Source of the DNA: an uncultured Paracoccaceae bacterium
GTDB taxonomy: Bacteria; Pseudomonadota; Alphaproteobacteria; Rhodobacterales; Rhodobacteraceae
Assembly: GCA_938002605.1 (NCBI GenBank)
Contig: CALLAF010000025.1
Span: forward strand, 1 to 56,637
Length of the DNA stretch: 56,637 nucleotides
Direction: 5' to 3'
The translations under genes were made by a program, and so were the position numbers. This document shows, in pieces, positions 1-7,003 of the stretch (position 1 is the first letter of the stretch; each line of letters starts with the position of its first letter). The notes beneath the pieces were generated by a model, which did no database searches, was not told where the DNA came from, and was given only the letters and a program-made list of their open reading frames with translations.

Positions 1-2
1 AT

Positions 3-98
3 AGGGAACGCTTGCTCGAACCTCTCGGCTACATCACACCAATCGAAGCGGAGGAGAAATACGAACAAGCATTGAAGTCAGACAAAATTGCAGCTTGA
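3..98 (+). CDS. IS3-family transposase OrfB, C-terminal fragment (cut by window edge)
   Basis: Frame 3 is open from the window edge to a TGA at 96-98. It encodes a 31-residue tail containing RERLLEPLGYITPIEAEEKY, which resembles the C-terminal end of IS3-family DDE transposases, where a Leu-Gly-Tyr-x-(S/T)-P-x-(E/A)-(F/Y) element follows the catalytic core. The catalytic residues lie outside the window. The stop is about 41 bases before the proposed right terminus, the usual layout for these elements. The protein would catalyse transposition of its own element; whether the full copy is intact is unknown. Confidence 0.75.
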   Translation, partial: RERLLEPLGYITPIEAEEKYEQALKSDKIAA

Positions 99-657
99 AA
101 TACGAACTCAACAGTCTCCGGCAAAACCGGGGCGGTTCACCTTTATCTTCGCTGAAAACTTCTATGATGTGATGATGAAACCGATACTAGCTAAAGCCTT
201 TTGCTCGCCCAAAGGATTGCCACTGAACAGTAGTCCCGTCATCTTTGTCGCAATGCACGAGGACGAATTGGTCGGTTACATTCATATCTCAAGGTGGGCG
301 TTCGACGGCGGAACTATTCCTTATATTAATGTCGAAGACATCCATGTTCTCAAGAGCCACCGCGGACGCGGAGTCGGCGAAGCGCTTATAAAATATGTGA
401 AAACTCTTGCTGACGAATACGAGTGGAAAAATCTGACAGCAACTGTTTGGGCAGGGAACGACAGGTCGCAAGAATTATTTGCTAGATCCGGTTTTTCCCA
501 ACGCAATATCACAATGCGGTATGGACCAGTCCGACCAGCAGAAAACCTAAAGCCGGCTGAATATAAGCCCTATAGAAAAGTAGCGCTGGCATTGCTGCCT
601 TGGTTTCCCGTAATAGTGATTGGCTTACTACTTCTTCTTTCATATCTAGCGAACTAG
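88..657 (+). CDS. GNAT-family N-acetyltransferase with C-terminal membrane anchor, 5' end probably disrupted by IS
   Basis: The frame carries a GNAT fold: a beta strand ending ELVGYIHIS, then VEDIHVLKSHRGRGVGEALI, the acetyl-CoA pyrophosphate-binding loop (R/Q-x-x-G-x-G/A), and an NDRSQELFARSGF C-terminal motif. A hydrophobic stretch of about 16 residues near the end (PWFPVIVIGLLLLLSYLA) suggests a membrane anchor. The acetyl acceptor is unknown. The only frame extension to the left (TTG at 88) reads into the IS end at 139, and neither TTG88 nor ATG172 has a good ribosome-binding site. The N-terminal strand and helix expected in this family look short, so the insertion probably removed the native start. 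It may be a pseudogene. Confidence 0.6.
   Translation: MQLEIRTQQSPAKPGRFTFIFAENFYDVMMKPILAKAFCSPKGLPLNSSPVIFVAMHEDELVGYIHISRWAFDGGTIPYINVEDIHVLKSHRGRGVGEALIKYVKTLADEYEWKNLTATVWAGNDRSQELFARSGFSQRNITMRYGPVRPAENLKPAEYKPYRKVALALLPWFPVIVIGLLLLLSYLAN
110..139 (+). repeat. Putative right terminal inverted repeat of the IS3-family element
   Basis: About 30 bases between the transposase stop and the acetyltransferase body read as a GC-rich terminal sequence, with CCGGCAAAACCGG inside and ending GGGGCGGTTCA. The match to IS3-family ends is from memory. The partner repeat is outside the window, so the pairing cannot be confirmed here. Confidence 0.5.
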
Positions 658-948
658 ATGTCACACCGTCCCTTCCAAACAAGAGTCCGCGATATCAATA
701 TGGACAATGTTTTCATGCCCTTTTGCGCTATAATATTATTTTAGAACATATAATTCCGCTACAGATAGCCCTATCAGTCACTAAAGCGACTCAGCCACAC
801 CACCAACTGGCGGAATACCCAGGCCATTCAGGGGTTTTCGTAGATTACCGCATCCGGATCGCGACGGTTTCGCGCGACTATGGCTTGCATGATCGCGCGC
901 AGGCCCCCACAGATAGCAACCAAGTACATCTGTGATCGGACCTAGAAA
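658..948. other. Intergenic region, no supported gene
   Basis: This stretch separates the acetyltransferase from the EamA permease. A TATAAT at 729-734 could be a -10 element but no -35 stands at a suitable distance. An ORF runs through the region on the plus strand, but its low-complexity translation and lack of a ribosome-binding site argue against it. On the minus strand 929-828 encodes 33 residues beginning MYLVAICGGLRAIM; it has no clear Shine-Dalgarno and may be a gene remnant. Confidence 0.4.
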
Positions 949-1848
949 ATGACCACCCAACCCAGTCTTTCGAACTGGCTTTCGATTCTGACGCTAGGGT
1001 TAATCTGGGGCGGCACATTTATGATCGTGTCGATTGCCTTGCGTGGTTACGGGCCGCTTACGGTGGCTTGCGCGCGGACCACATTGGGGGCGTTTGCGCT
1101 TTTGATCTTGATGGTGGCCTTGCGCCGCCCCCTGCCCGCTTTCACGCCACTGATGGTGAAATATTTGTTGGTCATTGGTCTATTGAACACCGCTATCCCC
1201 TTTGCCTTGCTCAGCTGGGGGCAGCAATTTGTTCCTTCGGCATTTGCCGGAATATCCATGGCAGCATTGCCGTTGTTTGTTTTGCCACTGTCACATGTTT
1301 TCACTGACGAAAAGATGGATATACGCAATAGCATTGGGGTGGTGTTAGGGTTTGTTGGGGCTGCGGTCCTTATTGGGCCGGGGGTCTTTCGCATCGGCAC
1401 TGGAATGGAACCTCTGGGCCAAATCGCGTGTGTGCTGGCCTCGTTCTCCTATGCGATTTCAAGCATCATGACACGCCGCTGCCCACCGATAGACCCAATC
1501 ACCATGGCCGCGCTTTTATTGGTCGTTGGCGCCTGCGCGCTGATCCCGGCAATGTTAATCGTCGAAGGGGTACCACGCGCGACCGATACAACAACCACGC
1601 TCGCCATCATCTTTTTGGGGGTCGTACCAACCGCGTTTGCGGCGCTGATCCGCGTCACAGTGATCCGGTCCGCAGGCAGTATATTTTTGACACTGGTGAA
1701 CTACCAAGTCCCCGTTTGGTCAATGATATTTGGCGCGCTGATCCTAAGCGAAGCCCTGCCATGGCGGTTTTTCGCAGCGCTCGGGTTAATCATGTGTGGA
1801 CTTATTGTCAGCCAATGGAAAAGTCTTAAGAAATTCTTACCCGCATAG
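949..1848 (+). CDS. EamA/DMT-superfamily permease
   Basis: The 299-residue protein is almost wholly hydrophobic, with about ten membrane segments arranged as two EamA halves (roughly residues 12-140 and 155-288). The first half starts with LGLIWGGTFMIVS, the usual small-residue-rich TM1 of drug/metabolite transporters, and the loop between halves is short. Family members export or import amino acids, nucleobases or other small metabolites across the inner membrane. The substrate cannot be read from the sequence. ATG949 follows a GGA-containing leader. No linked metabolic gene hints at the cargo. Confidence 0.88.
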   Translation: MTTQPSLSNWLSILTLGLIWGGTFMIVSIALRGYGPLTVACARTTLGAFALLILMVALRRPLPAFTPLMVKYLLVIGLLNTAIPFALLSWGQQFVPSAFAGISMAALPLFVLPLSHVFTDEKMDIRNSIGVVLGFVGAAVLIGPGVFRIGTGMEPLGQIACVLASFSYAISSIMTRRCPPIDPITMAALLLVVGACALIPAMLIVEGVPRATDTTTTLAIIFLGVVPTAFAALIRVTVIRSAGSIFLTLVNYQVPVWSMIFGALILSEALPWRFFAALGLIMCGLIVSQWKSLKKFLPA

Positions 1849-1926
1849 CAGGTTTCGCAACAATGCGTCATACTAAGGCCCCATTCCGCCCTGCAATTGG
1901 CATTCAAGAAACAATTGGAGCCAATT

Positions 1927-2772
1927 ATGCGATCTTTATTCACAGGCCTTATGGCCGCATTTCTTTTAACATCATTCGCCACACAAGCCGAAGCCCGACG
2001 CGGCGGCGGGTATTCCACAGCCCAAGAGCTATTGTTTGTTGCGCCAACGGAACTCGGCACCCCAGATAAACCTCTTGCACTGTGTCACTTGGTGGAAACC
2101 AATTCCGTGATTTTCGTGAATTTCTGGCGCACGATGCAGGGTTATGCGATCGCTGAAAACGGCTGTCAGACCGATAGCTATTATGATTTTGACGCTGAAG
2201 GGCTGAAGCTTGCCCAAGCTGCGGGCGCAATCGACGCGGATATCCCATCGGTGCCGAAACTATCGCTAGCCGAAATCGCTGGCGGTTTTTGGGGCTTTGG
2301 CGCAATTGGTCTGTTATTGATCTTTGCCGCACTCAAGGCTGCGAAAGCGGCTGCGCGCAAAAAACAACGACTGGCGTTGATGGCAAACGGTTCAAAAGGC
2401 GCAAAAGCCATTTTGGACGCGATGTGCCATGCCGCAAAAGCAGATGGGCACGTTGATCCGTCAGAAATCGCAACGATCAAATCTGTCGCCGAACAAATGA
2501 CCGGCGAAACATTTGCTGAGGAAACCGTAAAGCAAATGACCGACCTGGCGAACGCTGGCCTGAACGATGCGGGCTACAGCGCATTGATCAAAGGATGCAG
2601 CAAAGAAGAACAGCTTGATATGATGCGCGGTGTTCTTCTTGTTGTTGCGGCAGATGGTCAGTTTGCGGGCAAAGAAAAGGAATTTGTCAGCGGGCTCGCC
2701 AAGGCAATGAAAATGGCACCGGATATCATCACCAGCCTACTGGCCGAAATCACGGCACCGAAAACCCAGTAA
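1927..2772 (+). CDS. Membrane protein with TerB-like domain
   Basis: ATG1927 was chosen because GGAG stands 6 bases upstream and the frame then opens with a typical signal or anchor sequence (MRSLFTGLMAAFLLTSFATQAEA). The frame is open further upstream from TTG1897, but that start is less likely. Residues 25-115 form a small extracytoplasmic region with several Cys residues. A second hydrophobic segment (GFWGFGAIGLLLIFAALKAA) follows, and residues about 150-275 resemble the all-helical TerB domain, with the acidic ADGHVDPSE and VVAADGQF repeats that in TerB bind metal. TerB proteins are linked to tellurite and envelope stress responses, but the role here is unknown. The gene is convergent with glmM, 17 bases away. 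Confidence 0.75.
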   Translation: MRSLFTGLMAAFLLTSFATQAEARRGGGYSTAQELLFVAPTELGTPDKPLALCHLVETNSVIFVNFWRTMQGYAIAENGCQTDSYYDFDAEGLKLAQAAGAIDADIPSVPKLSLAEIAGGFWGFGAIGLLLIFAALKAAKAAARKKQRLALMANGSKGAKAILDAMCHAAKADGHVDPSEIATIKSVAEQMTGETFAEETVKQMTDLANAGLNDAGYSALIKGCSKEEQLDMMRGVLLVVAADGQFAGKEKEFVSGLAKAMKMAPDIITSLLAEITAPKTQ

Positions 2773-2802
2773 ATCAAAAGCGTGGCGGCCTAGATGGCCG
2801 CC
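2771..2802 (-). terminator. Rho-independent terminator of the folB-folP-glmM operon
   Basis: A perfect 7-bp stem, GGCGGCC (2784-2790) and GGCCGCC (2796-2802), flanks a 5-base loop. On the minus strand it is followed by ACGCTTTTGATTT, a broken T tract. The stem contains the glmM stop codon, so the coding end and the terminator overlap. Confidence 0.65.
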
Positions 2803-4133
2803 GCGACCTCGGCCACGATGCCATCGACGGTTTGCGCGAGTAACGCATCGTCTTCGCATTCAGCCATCACACGGATCAGCGGTTCAGTCCCTGATTTACG
2901 GATCAGCAAGCGCCCTTTGCCAGCCAACGATGCTTCCGCGGCCTGAATTGCATCCTGCACAGATTGCGCGGCAAGCGGGTCCTGCCCCGCCGTGTAGCGC
3001 ACATTTTTGAGCATCTGGGGGACAGTTTCAAAGCTTTTGCTGAGCTCGCTCGCCTTCTTGCCTGTCTCGATCATCGCAGCAAGGAATTGCAGCCCCGCAA
3101 GCAACCCGTCGCCGGTTGTCGCAAAATCGGTCATTACGATATGGCCCGATTGCTCTCCGCCTAGGTTCCAGCCATTTGCGCGCATTGCCTCGACAACGTA
3201 GCGATCGCCGACGGCCGTCCGTTCGAGGCGCAGCCCCCGCCCGCTAAGATAGCGCTCTAACCCAAGGTTGGACATGACTGTCGCGACAAGCGTGCCGCCG
3301 TTCAACCGCCCCTGATCCGCCCAACGCCCCGCAAGTAGCGCCATGAACTGATCCCCGTCTGCGACCTGCCCCTTTTCATCGATCATCATCACCCGGTCCG
3401 CGTCACCATCAAGGCAAATCCCGACATCGGCACCGGTTTCAAGGATCTTCGCCGCCGCCGTTTGTGGGCTGGTAGAGCCGCATTTTTCATTGATGTTCAG
3501 CCCATTTGGCGAAACGCCGACGGGGATCACTTCGGCCCCGAGTTCCCATAAAACTTCGGGTGCAACCCGGTGTGCAGCGCCATTTGCACAATCAATCACA
3601 ACCTTTAGCCCATCCAATCGCATCCCATGTGGGAAGGTCGATTTGATCCGTTCCGCATAACGAAACCGCCCGTCATCCACACGTTTTGCGCGCCCAATAT
3701 TTTCGGCTTGGGCTGGCAGGATTTCGCTTTCGATCAACGTTTCGATCTCGGTCTCGGCCTCGTCTGACAGCTTAAAACCATCAGGTCCAAAAAATTTGAT
3801 TCCATTGTCATGGTGCGGGTTATGACTCGCGGAAATCATGATACCCAAATCCGCGCGCATCGACGTTGTCAGCAGGCCAACCGCAGGCGTTGGCACAGGC
3901 CCAAGCAGCAGCACATTCATCCCTGTACTGGTCAGCCCGGCTGTCAGTGCATTTTCAAACATATAACCGGAAAGCCGCGTGTCTTTTCCGATCACAACAC
4001 GGTGGCCGTTGGACCCATCATTGCGAAAATAGCGCCCGGCGGCGGCCCCAATTTTTAACGCCATCTCAGCGGTCATCGGATATGTGTTTGCCTTGCCGCG
4101 CACGCCATCCGTGCCAAAGAATTTACGTGCCAT
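2790..4133 (-). CDS. glmM: Phosphoglucosamine mutase
   Basis: Converts glucosamine-6-phosphate to glucosamine-1-phosphate, feeding UDP-GlcNAc for peptidoglycan and lipid A; cytosolic. At 447 residues it has the normal length. All four family motifs are visible: the phosphoserine loop ISASHNP with the catalytic Ser at about 103, the metal loop DGDADR, the sugar loop GGEQSGH, and the phosphate loop [11 protein letters not shown] near the C terminus. It starts [13 protein letters not shown], typical of GlmM. It lies 3 bases after folP in a folB-folP-glmM operon, an arrangement common in proteobacteria. Nothing unusual was seen. Confidence 0.97.
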   Translation of the reverse strand: MARKFFGTDGVRGKANTYPMTAEMALKIGAAAGRYFRNDGSNGHRVVIGKDTRLSGYMFENALTAGLTSTGMNVLLLGPVPTPAVGLLTTSMRADLGIMISASHNPHHDNGIKFFGPDGFKLSDEAETEIETLIESEILPAQAENIGRAKRVDDGRFRYAERIKSTFPHGMRLDGLKVVIDCANGAAHRVAPEVLWELGAEVIPVGVSPNGLNINEKCGSTSPQTAAAKILETGADVGICLDGDADRVMMIDEKGQVADGDQFMALLAGRWADQGRLNGGTLVATVMSNLGLERYLSGRGLRLERTAVGDRYVVEAMRANGWNLGGEQSGHIVMTDFATTGDGLLAGLQFLAAMIETGKKASELSKSFETVPQMLKNVRYTAGQDPLAAQSVQDAIQAAEASLAGKGRLLIRKSGTEPLIRVMAECEDDALLAQTVDGIVAEVAAAI

Positions 4134-4136
4134 ATT

Positions 4137-5144
4137 TTAGACCGCCCCGTTAATTGCCCATTCCAGGTCAAGCGCCTGTTTGGTTGCGCTTATATCGTGA
4201 ACGCGCAGCAGTTGCACCCCTTGGCGTGCGCCGTGCAAGGCAACGGCCACCGATCCAGATACGCGGTCCGCAGCATCTTGCCCCCCGCCAATCGTGCCAA
4301 TGAATTTTTTGCGTGAAGCGCCAAGCAGTATTGGACACCCGAGCGCGTGAAACAGTGAAAGCCCGCGTAATAAAGCGAGATTATGGTCAAATGTTTTGCC
4401 AAACCCAATCCCTGGATCAACAACGATCTGGTCGCGCGCAATGCCCGCAGCAACCGCGTGCGCGATCCGCTGTTCGAGATAATCGTAAACATCTAACAGC
4501 ACATCACCATAGCGCGGATCTTGCTGCATTGTCGCCGGATCGCCTTGGGCATGCATCAGGCAGACGGGTGCGCCAGATTGGGCCACTACCTGCGCGGTCT
4601 CGGCATCATATCCCAGTGCAGAAACGTCGTTAACAAGATTTGCGCCAGCGTTGATTGCCCCACTTGCAACAGGTGCTTTGCGTGTGTCGATCGAAATAGG
4701 CACGTCGCTGCGCGCACGGATCGCAGCAATGACAGGCGCGGTGCGTGCGATTTCAGCGTCCACCGCTACCGTTTCGGCGCCCGGCCGCGTGCTTTCGCCG
4801 CCAATGTCAATAATGGATGCCCCAGTCTGCGCCATCGCAAGCGCATGAGCGACAGCCGCATTTACCCCCGTAAACTGCCCGCCGTCTGAAAAACTATCCG
4901 GCGTGACGTTCAATATACCCATCAAATGTGGACGTGTCATTGCCAGACCCGCAATTGGGTTGTGTGGTCGGGTTAAACCCGCAAGCACTTCCGGGGGAAT
5001 ATCAACCGCAGCGATCCACTGATCCGCCTTCCCACGCCTACGTAAAATCGCCTGATCAAACCAACAGGCACCGCCTGCCAACTGATACGCACCGGGCGCG
5101 CGATCTGCGCCCATCCGAACAACCGGTTGATAGTAGATCGTCAT
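4137..5144 (-). CDS. folP: Dihydropteroate synthase
   Basis: Condenses p-aminobenzoate with dihydropterin pyrophosphate in folate synthesis; the target of sulfonamides. The core motifs appear in order: GILNVTPDSFSDGG, DIGGESTRPGA, ISIDTRK, NDVS, LMHAQGDP, VDPGIGFGK, LGASRKKFIG and the final RVHD. About 70 residues precede the first motif, a longer N-terminal part than in E. coli FolP. Its ATG overlaps the folB stop as ATGA (5141-5144), so the two are probably translationally coupled. Confidence 0.96.
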   Translation of the reverse strand: MTIYYQPVVRMGADRAPGAYQLAGGACWFDQAILRRRGKADQWIAAVDIPPEVLAGLTRPHNPIAGLAMTRPHLMGILNVTPDSFSDGGQFTGVNAAVAHALAMAQTGASIIDIGGESTRPGAETVAVDAEIARTAPVIAAIRARSDVPISIDTRKAPVASGAINAGANLVNDVSALGYDAETAQVVAQSGAPVCLMHAQGDPATMQQDPRYGDVLLDVYDYLEQRIAHAVAAGIARDQIVVDPGIGFGKTFDHNLALLRGLSLFHALGCPILLGASRKKFIGTIGGGQDAADRVSGSVAVALHGARQGVQLLRVHDISATKQALDLEWAINGAV

Positions 5145-6058
5145 ACTAGCACTTTATCATGGCCGTCATTCACGCGGATCGGCACAGTGCATGTCGGCGC
5201 ATCGGCCCCAATAACAAGCAGTTCTTTGGCATCCATTTCTTGGGCAAACCAAGCGGCAAGCTGCACGGCATCGCGCGGACTGGCAGAGGGTCCATCCACC
5301 GCATCCAGCACAATTTTTGATGGGGCCCAAATACAAATCTGGTCGTTCTTCATCGCCCAATCCAATTCGGTCCGCGTCCCCACCACCATACAGCGGCGGT
5401 CACGACTGGCGAGCAGCCACGCGTTTTGCTCAATCGCCAAAAGATCAATCCGGCGCTGCGCCAATTGGTTTTGCGATTGCGGCGCAGCCACTTCCGCAGC
5501 CCCGACACAGATAATCAAGGGCGCATCCCGATCTGACAGCTGATCAATCCATCCCGCTAAATACGACGAGGCAACAGCCTCGTTGGATAGATAAACCACA
5601 CGCGGATGCGGGGCCTCGACATGGGATTGCCCTGCGTCCGCAACGCCATTGCGCGCACGCATGATTTCCACCCCAAGCGAAAACGGCCCGCGATCCAGCT
5701 TTTCAATCCGCACAAAGACGCGTTCGGCTTGCGGTTCTAGTAATATCCGTTCAGCCACACGTGCCGCGAGGGTCTCAAGCAGGTTGATCCGCTCAGCCTC
5801 AAGCTCGATCCCGATGGCTTCGGTGACTTTGTCATACGAGAGGATACGGTCGACGTCATCGTCGATCACGCCCAGCGGCGATACCTCGACAACCACGTTA
5901 AAACGTACCCGCTGCAAATGTCCGCGTTCTTGCTGGAACGCGCCGATTTCGACCTGCACGGTATAATCACGCAGGGAAATTCGGTCACAAGGGGTTTGGC
6001 TGCTGGCTTCGGCGCGTTCACTCGGATGCGCAAATGCGAGCCGGATTTCATCTGTCAT
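5141..6058 (-). CDS. folB: Dihydroneopterin aldolase with long C-terminal extension
   Basis: Residues about 25-140 are a FolB domain: IGAFQQERGHLQ (substrate-binding Glu region), LSYDKVTEAI (the conserved Tyr) and VRIEKLDRG (the catalytic Lys region). It would cleave 7,8-dihydroneopterin to 6-hydroxymethyl-dihydropterin and glycolaldehyde in folate synthesis. Bacterial FolB is usually about 120 residues, but this protein has 305. Residues about 150-305 form a second globular region with alternating hydrophobic strands that I cannot assign to a family. It overlaps folP by 4 bases, so the extension is kept inside a tight folate operon and may act in the same pathway. Confidence 0.88.
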   Translation of the reverse strand: MTDEIRLAFAHPSERAEASSQTPCDRISLRDYTVQVEIGAFQQERGHLQRVRFNVVVEVSPLGVIDDDVDRILSYDKVTEAIGIELEAERINLLETLAARVAERILLEPQAERVFVRIEKLDRGPFSLGVEIMRARNGVADAGQSHVEAPHPRVVYLSNEAVASSYLAGWIDQLSDRDAPLIICVGAAEVAAPQSQNQLAQRRIDLLAIEQNAWLLASRDRRCMVVGTRTELDWAMKNDQICIWAPSKIVLDAVDGPSASPRDAVQLAAWFAQEMDAKELLVIGADAPTCTVPIRVNDGHDKVLV

Positions 6059-6157
6059 AGGCGCGTCCCGTCAATCAACGTCAATTGTGGATCGCATATA
6101 GATCAAACACAGGTCGGGCAACCGCATGCCACGACACGCGCCGTGGCAATAGCGACG

Positions 6158-6826
6158 TTATTTAGACGCGGTACGGACTGGCTGGCGGTAGAAATAGTGC
6201 GATCCGATTGACGCGGTGCGCGGAAAGCGCTGCGCCCAAGATGGGCTCACGGCTTTGGTATGGTAATGCGTCGCACCACCGGTCAAAACGCGCGGCGCGC
6301 CATCAATCAAAATACGTGCAACTTTCCCTACACGTTCCCAAGCGCGCGGTTCGTTGATCACTTCAGCGCGCCCATCACAAGTATAGGTAAACTGGCAAGC
6401 ATAACGACGCCCTGTGCCTTGATTAATCACGCCGCAAAGCGTTCCCGGATAGGCGCTGCTATCCACGCGGTTCAAGATCACCTCACCGACGGCAAACAGA
6501 CCCTCAACGCTTTCGCCACGCGCTTCAAAATATAGCGCTTCGGCCAGACATTCCCATTGCTCACCGCCCGTCGCAACAGCCTGAGTGGCAAGGTATTCAG
6601 CATTGTAGATTTCGCCAGTTTGGGTTTGCACACCACGTTCATCAGCTGGGGGAAGGCTCGTTAGCAGGCTCAGCCGAGAATCAGGGACGACTGAAAGCGC
6701 GTCACGTTCTTGACCAAGGATCGCACCAAGGCGACTTTCCAACACTTCATCGGCAAATGCGGCTGGCGCAGCCAAGGAAACCGATGCCGCTACAACCGCG
6801 ACCCAAACTGATTTAAAAAACGTCAT
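6158..6826 (-). CDS. Secreted cell-wall hydrolase, SleB-like
   Basis: The 222-residue protein has a clear Sec signal peptide (MTFFKSVWVAVVAASVSLAAPAAFA, cut near residue 25) and a C-terminal Hydrolase_2 domain. The latter shows CLAEALYFEARGES, with the catalytic Glu expected in the EARGE motif, VGEVILNRV and CQFTYTCDG. SleB-type enzymes are lytic transglycosylases or related hydrolases that cut the glycan backbone of peptidoglycan. In Gram-negative bacteria it would act in the periplasm. Cys pairs in the domain could form disulfides. It stands alone between folB and the PPDK gene. Confidence 0.85.
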   Translation of the reverse strand: MTFFKSVWVAVVAASVSLAAPAAFADEVLESRLGAILGQERDALSVVPDSRLSLLTSLPPADERGVQTQTGEIYNAEYLATQAVATGGEQWECLAEALYFEARGESVEGLFAVGEVILNRVDSSAYPGTLCGVINQGTGRRYACQFTYTCDGRAEVINEPRAWERVGKVARILIDGAPRVLTGGATHYHTKAVSPSWAQRFPRTASIGSHYFYRQPVRTASK

Positions 6827-6927
6827 ATTTTCCCACCAAGGAGACCACGCGGCAAAGCCCCACGCAAGCGTCGGTGTCTTTAGGGGAAAGAATACGCTAC
6901 GTCTACCCCCTCAAATGGGCGTGCGAC

Positions 6928-6950
6928 AAAAGACGCTACGGAATAGCGTC
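6928..6950 (-). terminator. Rho-independent terminator downstream of the PPDK gene
   Basis: A perfect 7-bp stem (6932-6938 with 6944-6950) encloses a 5-base loop and is followed on the minus strand by TTTTG. It lies about 54 bases after the PPDK stop codon. A second small inverted repeat, GATATT/AATATC, stands between them at 6957-6974. Confidence 0.6.
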
Positions 6951-7003
6951 ACTAGCGATATTAGACGTAATATCAGAACATTTCCAAAGCGAATGCAACA
7001 ACA

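Larger units (their letters stand above)
1..139 (+). mobile_element. Right end of an IS3-family insertion sequence
   Basis: The segment holds the last 31 codons of an IS3-type transposase and, just after, a terminal sequence ending in GGGGCGGTTCA at 139. Ends that read TGAACCGCCCCGG inward are, from memory, common among IS3-family elements, so 139 is the proposed outer boundary. The left end lies outside the window, so neither the target duplication nor the full length can be checked. The element ends inside the reading frame of the following acetyltransferase. Confidence 0.7.

Noticed and set aside
600..935. 111-codon plus-strand ORF after the GNAT gene
   Set aside because: No ribosome-binding site, start overlaps the GNAT end, and the translation is rich in His/Gln/Pro with no family pattern.
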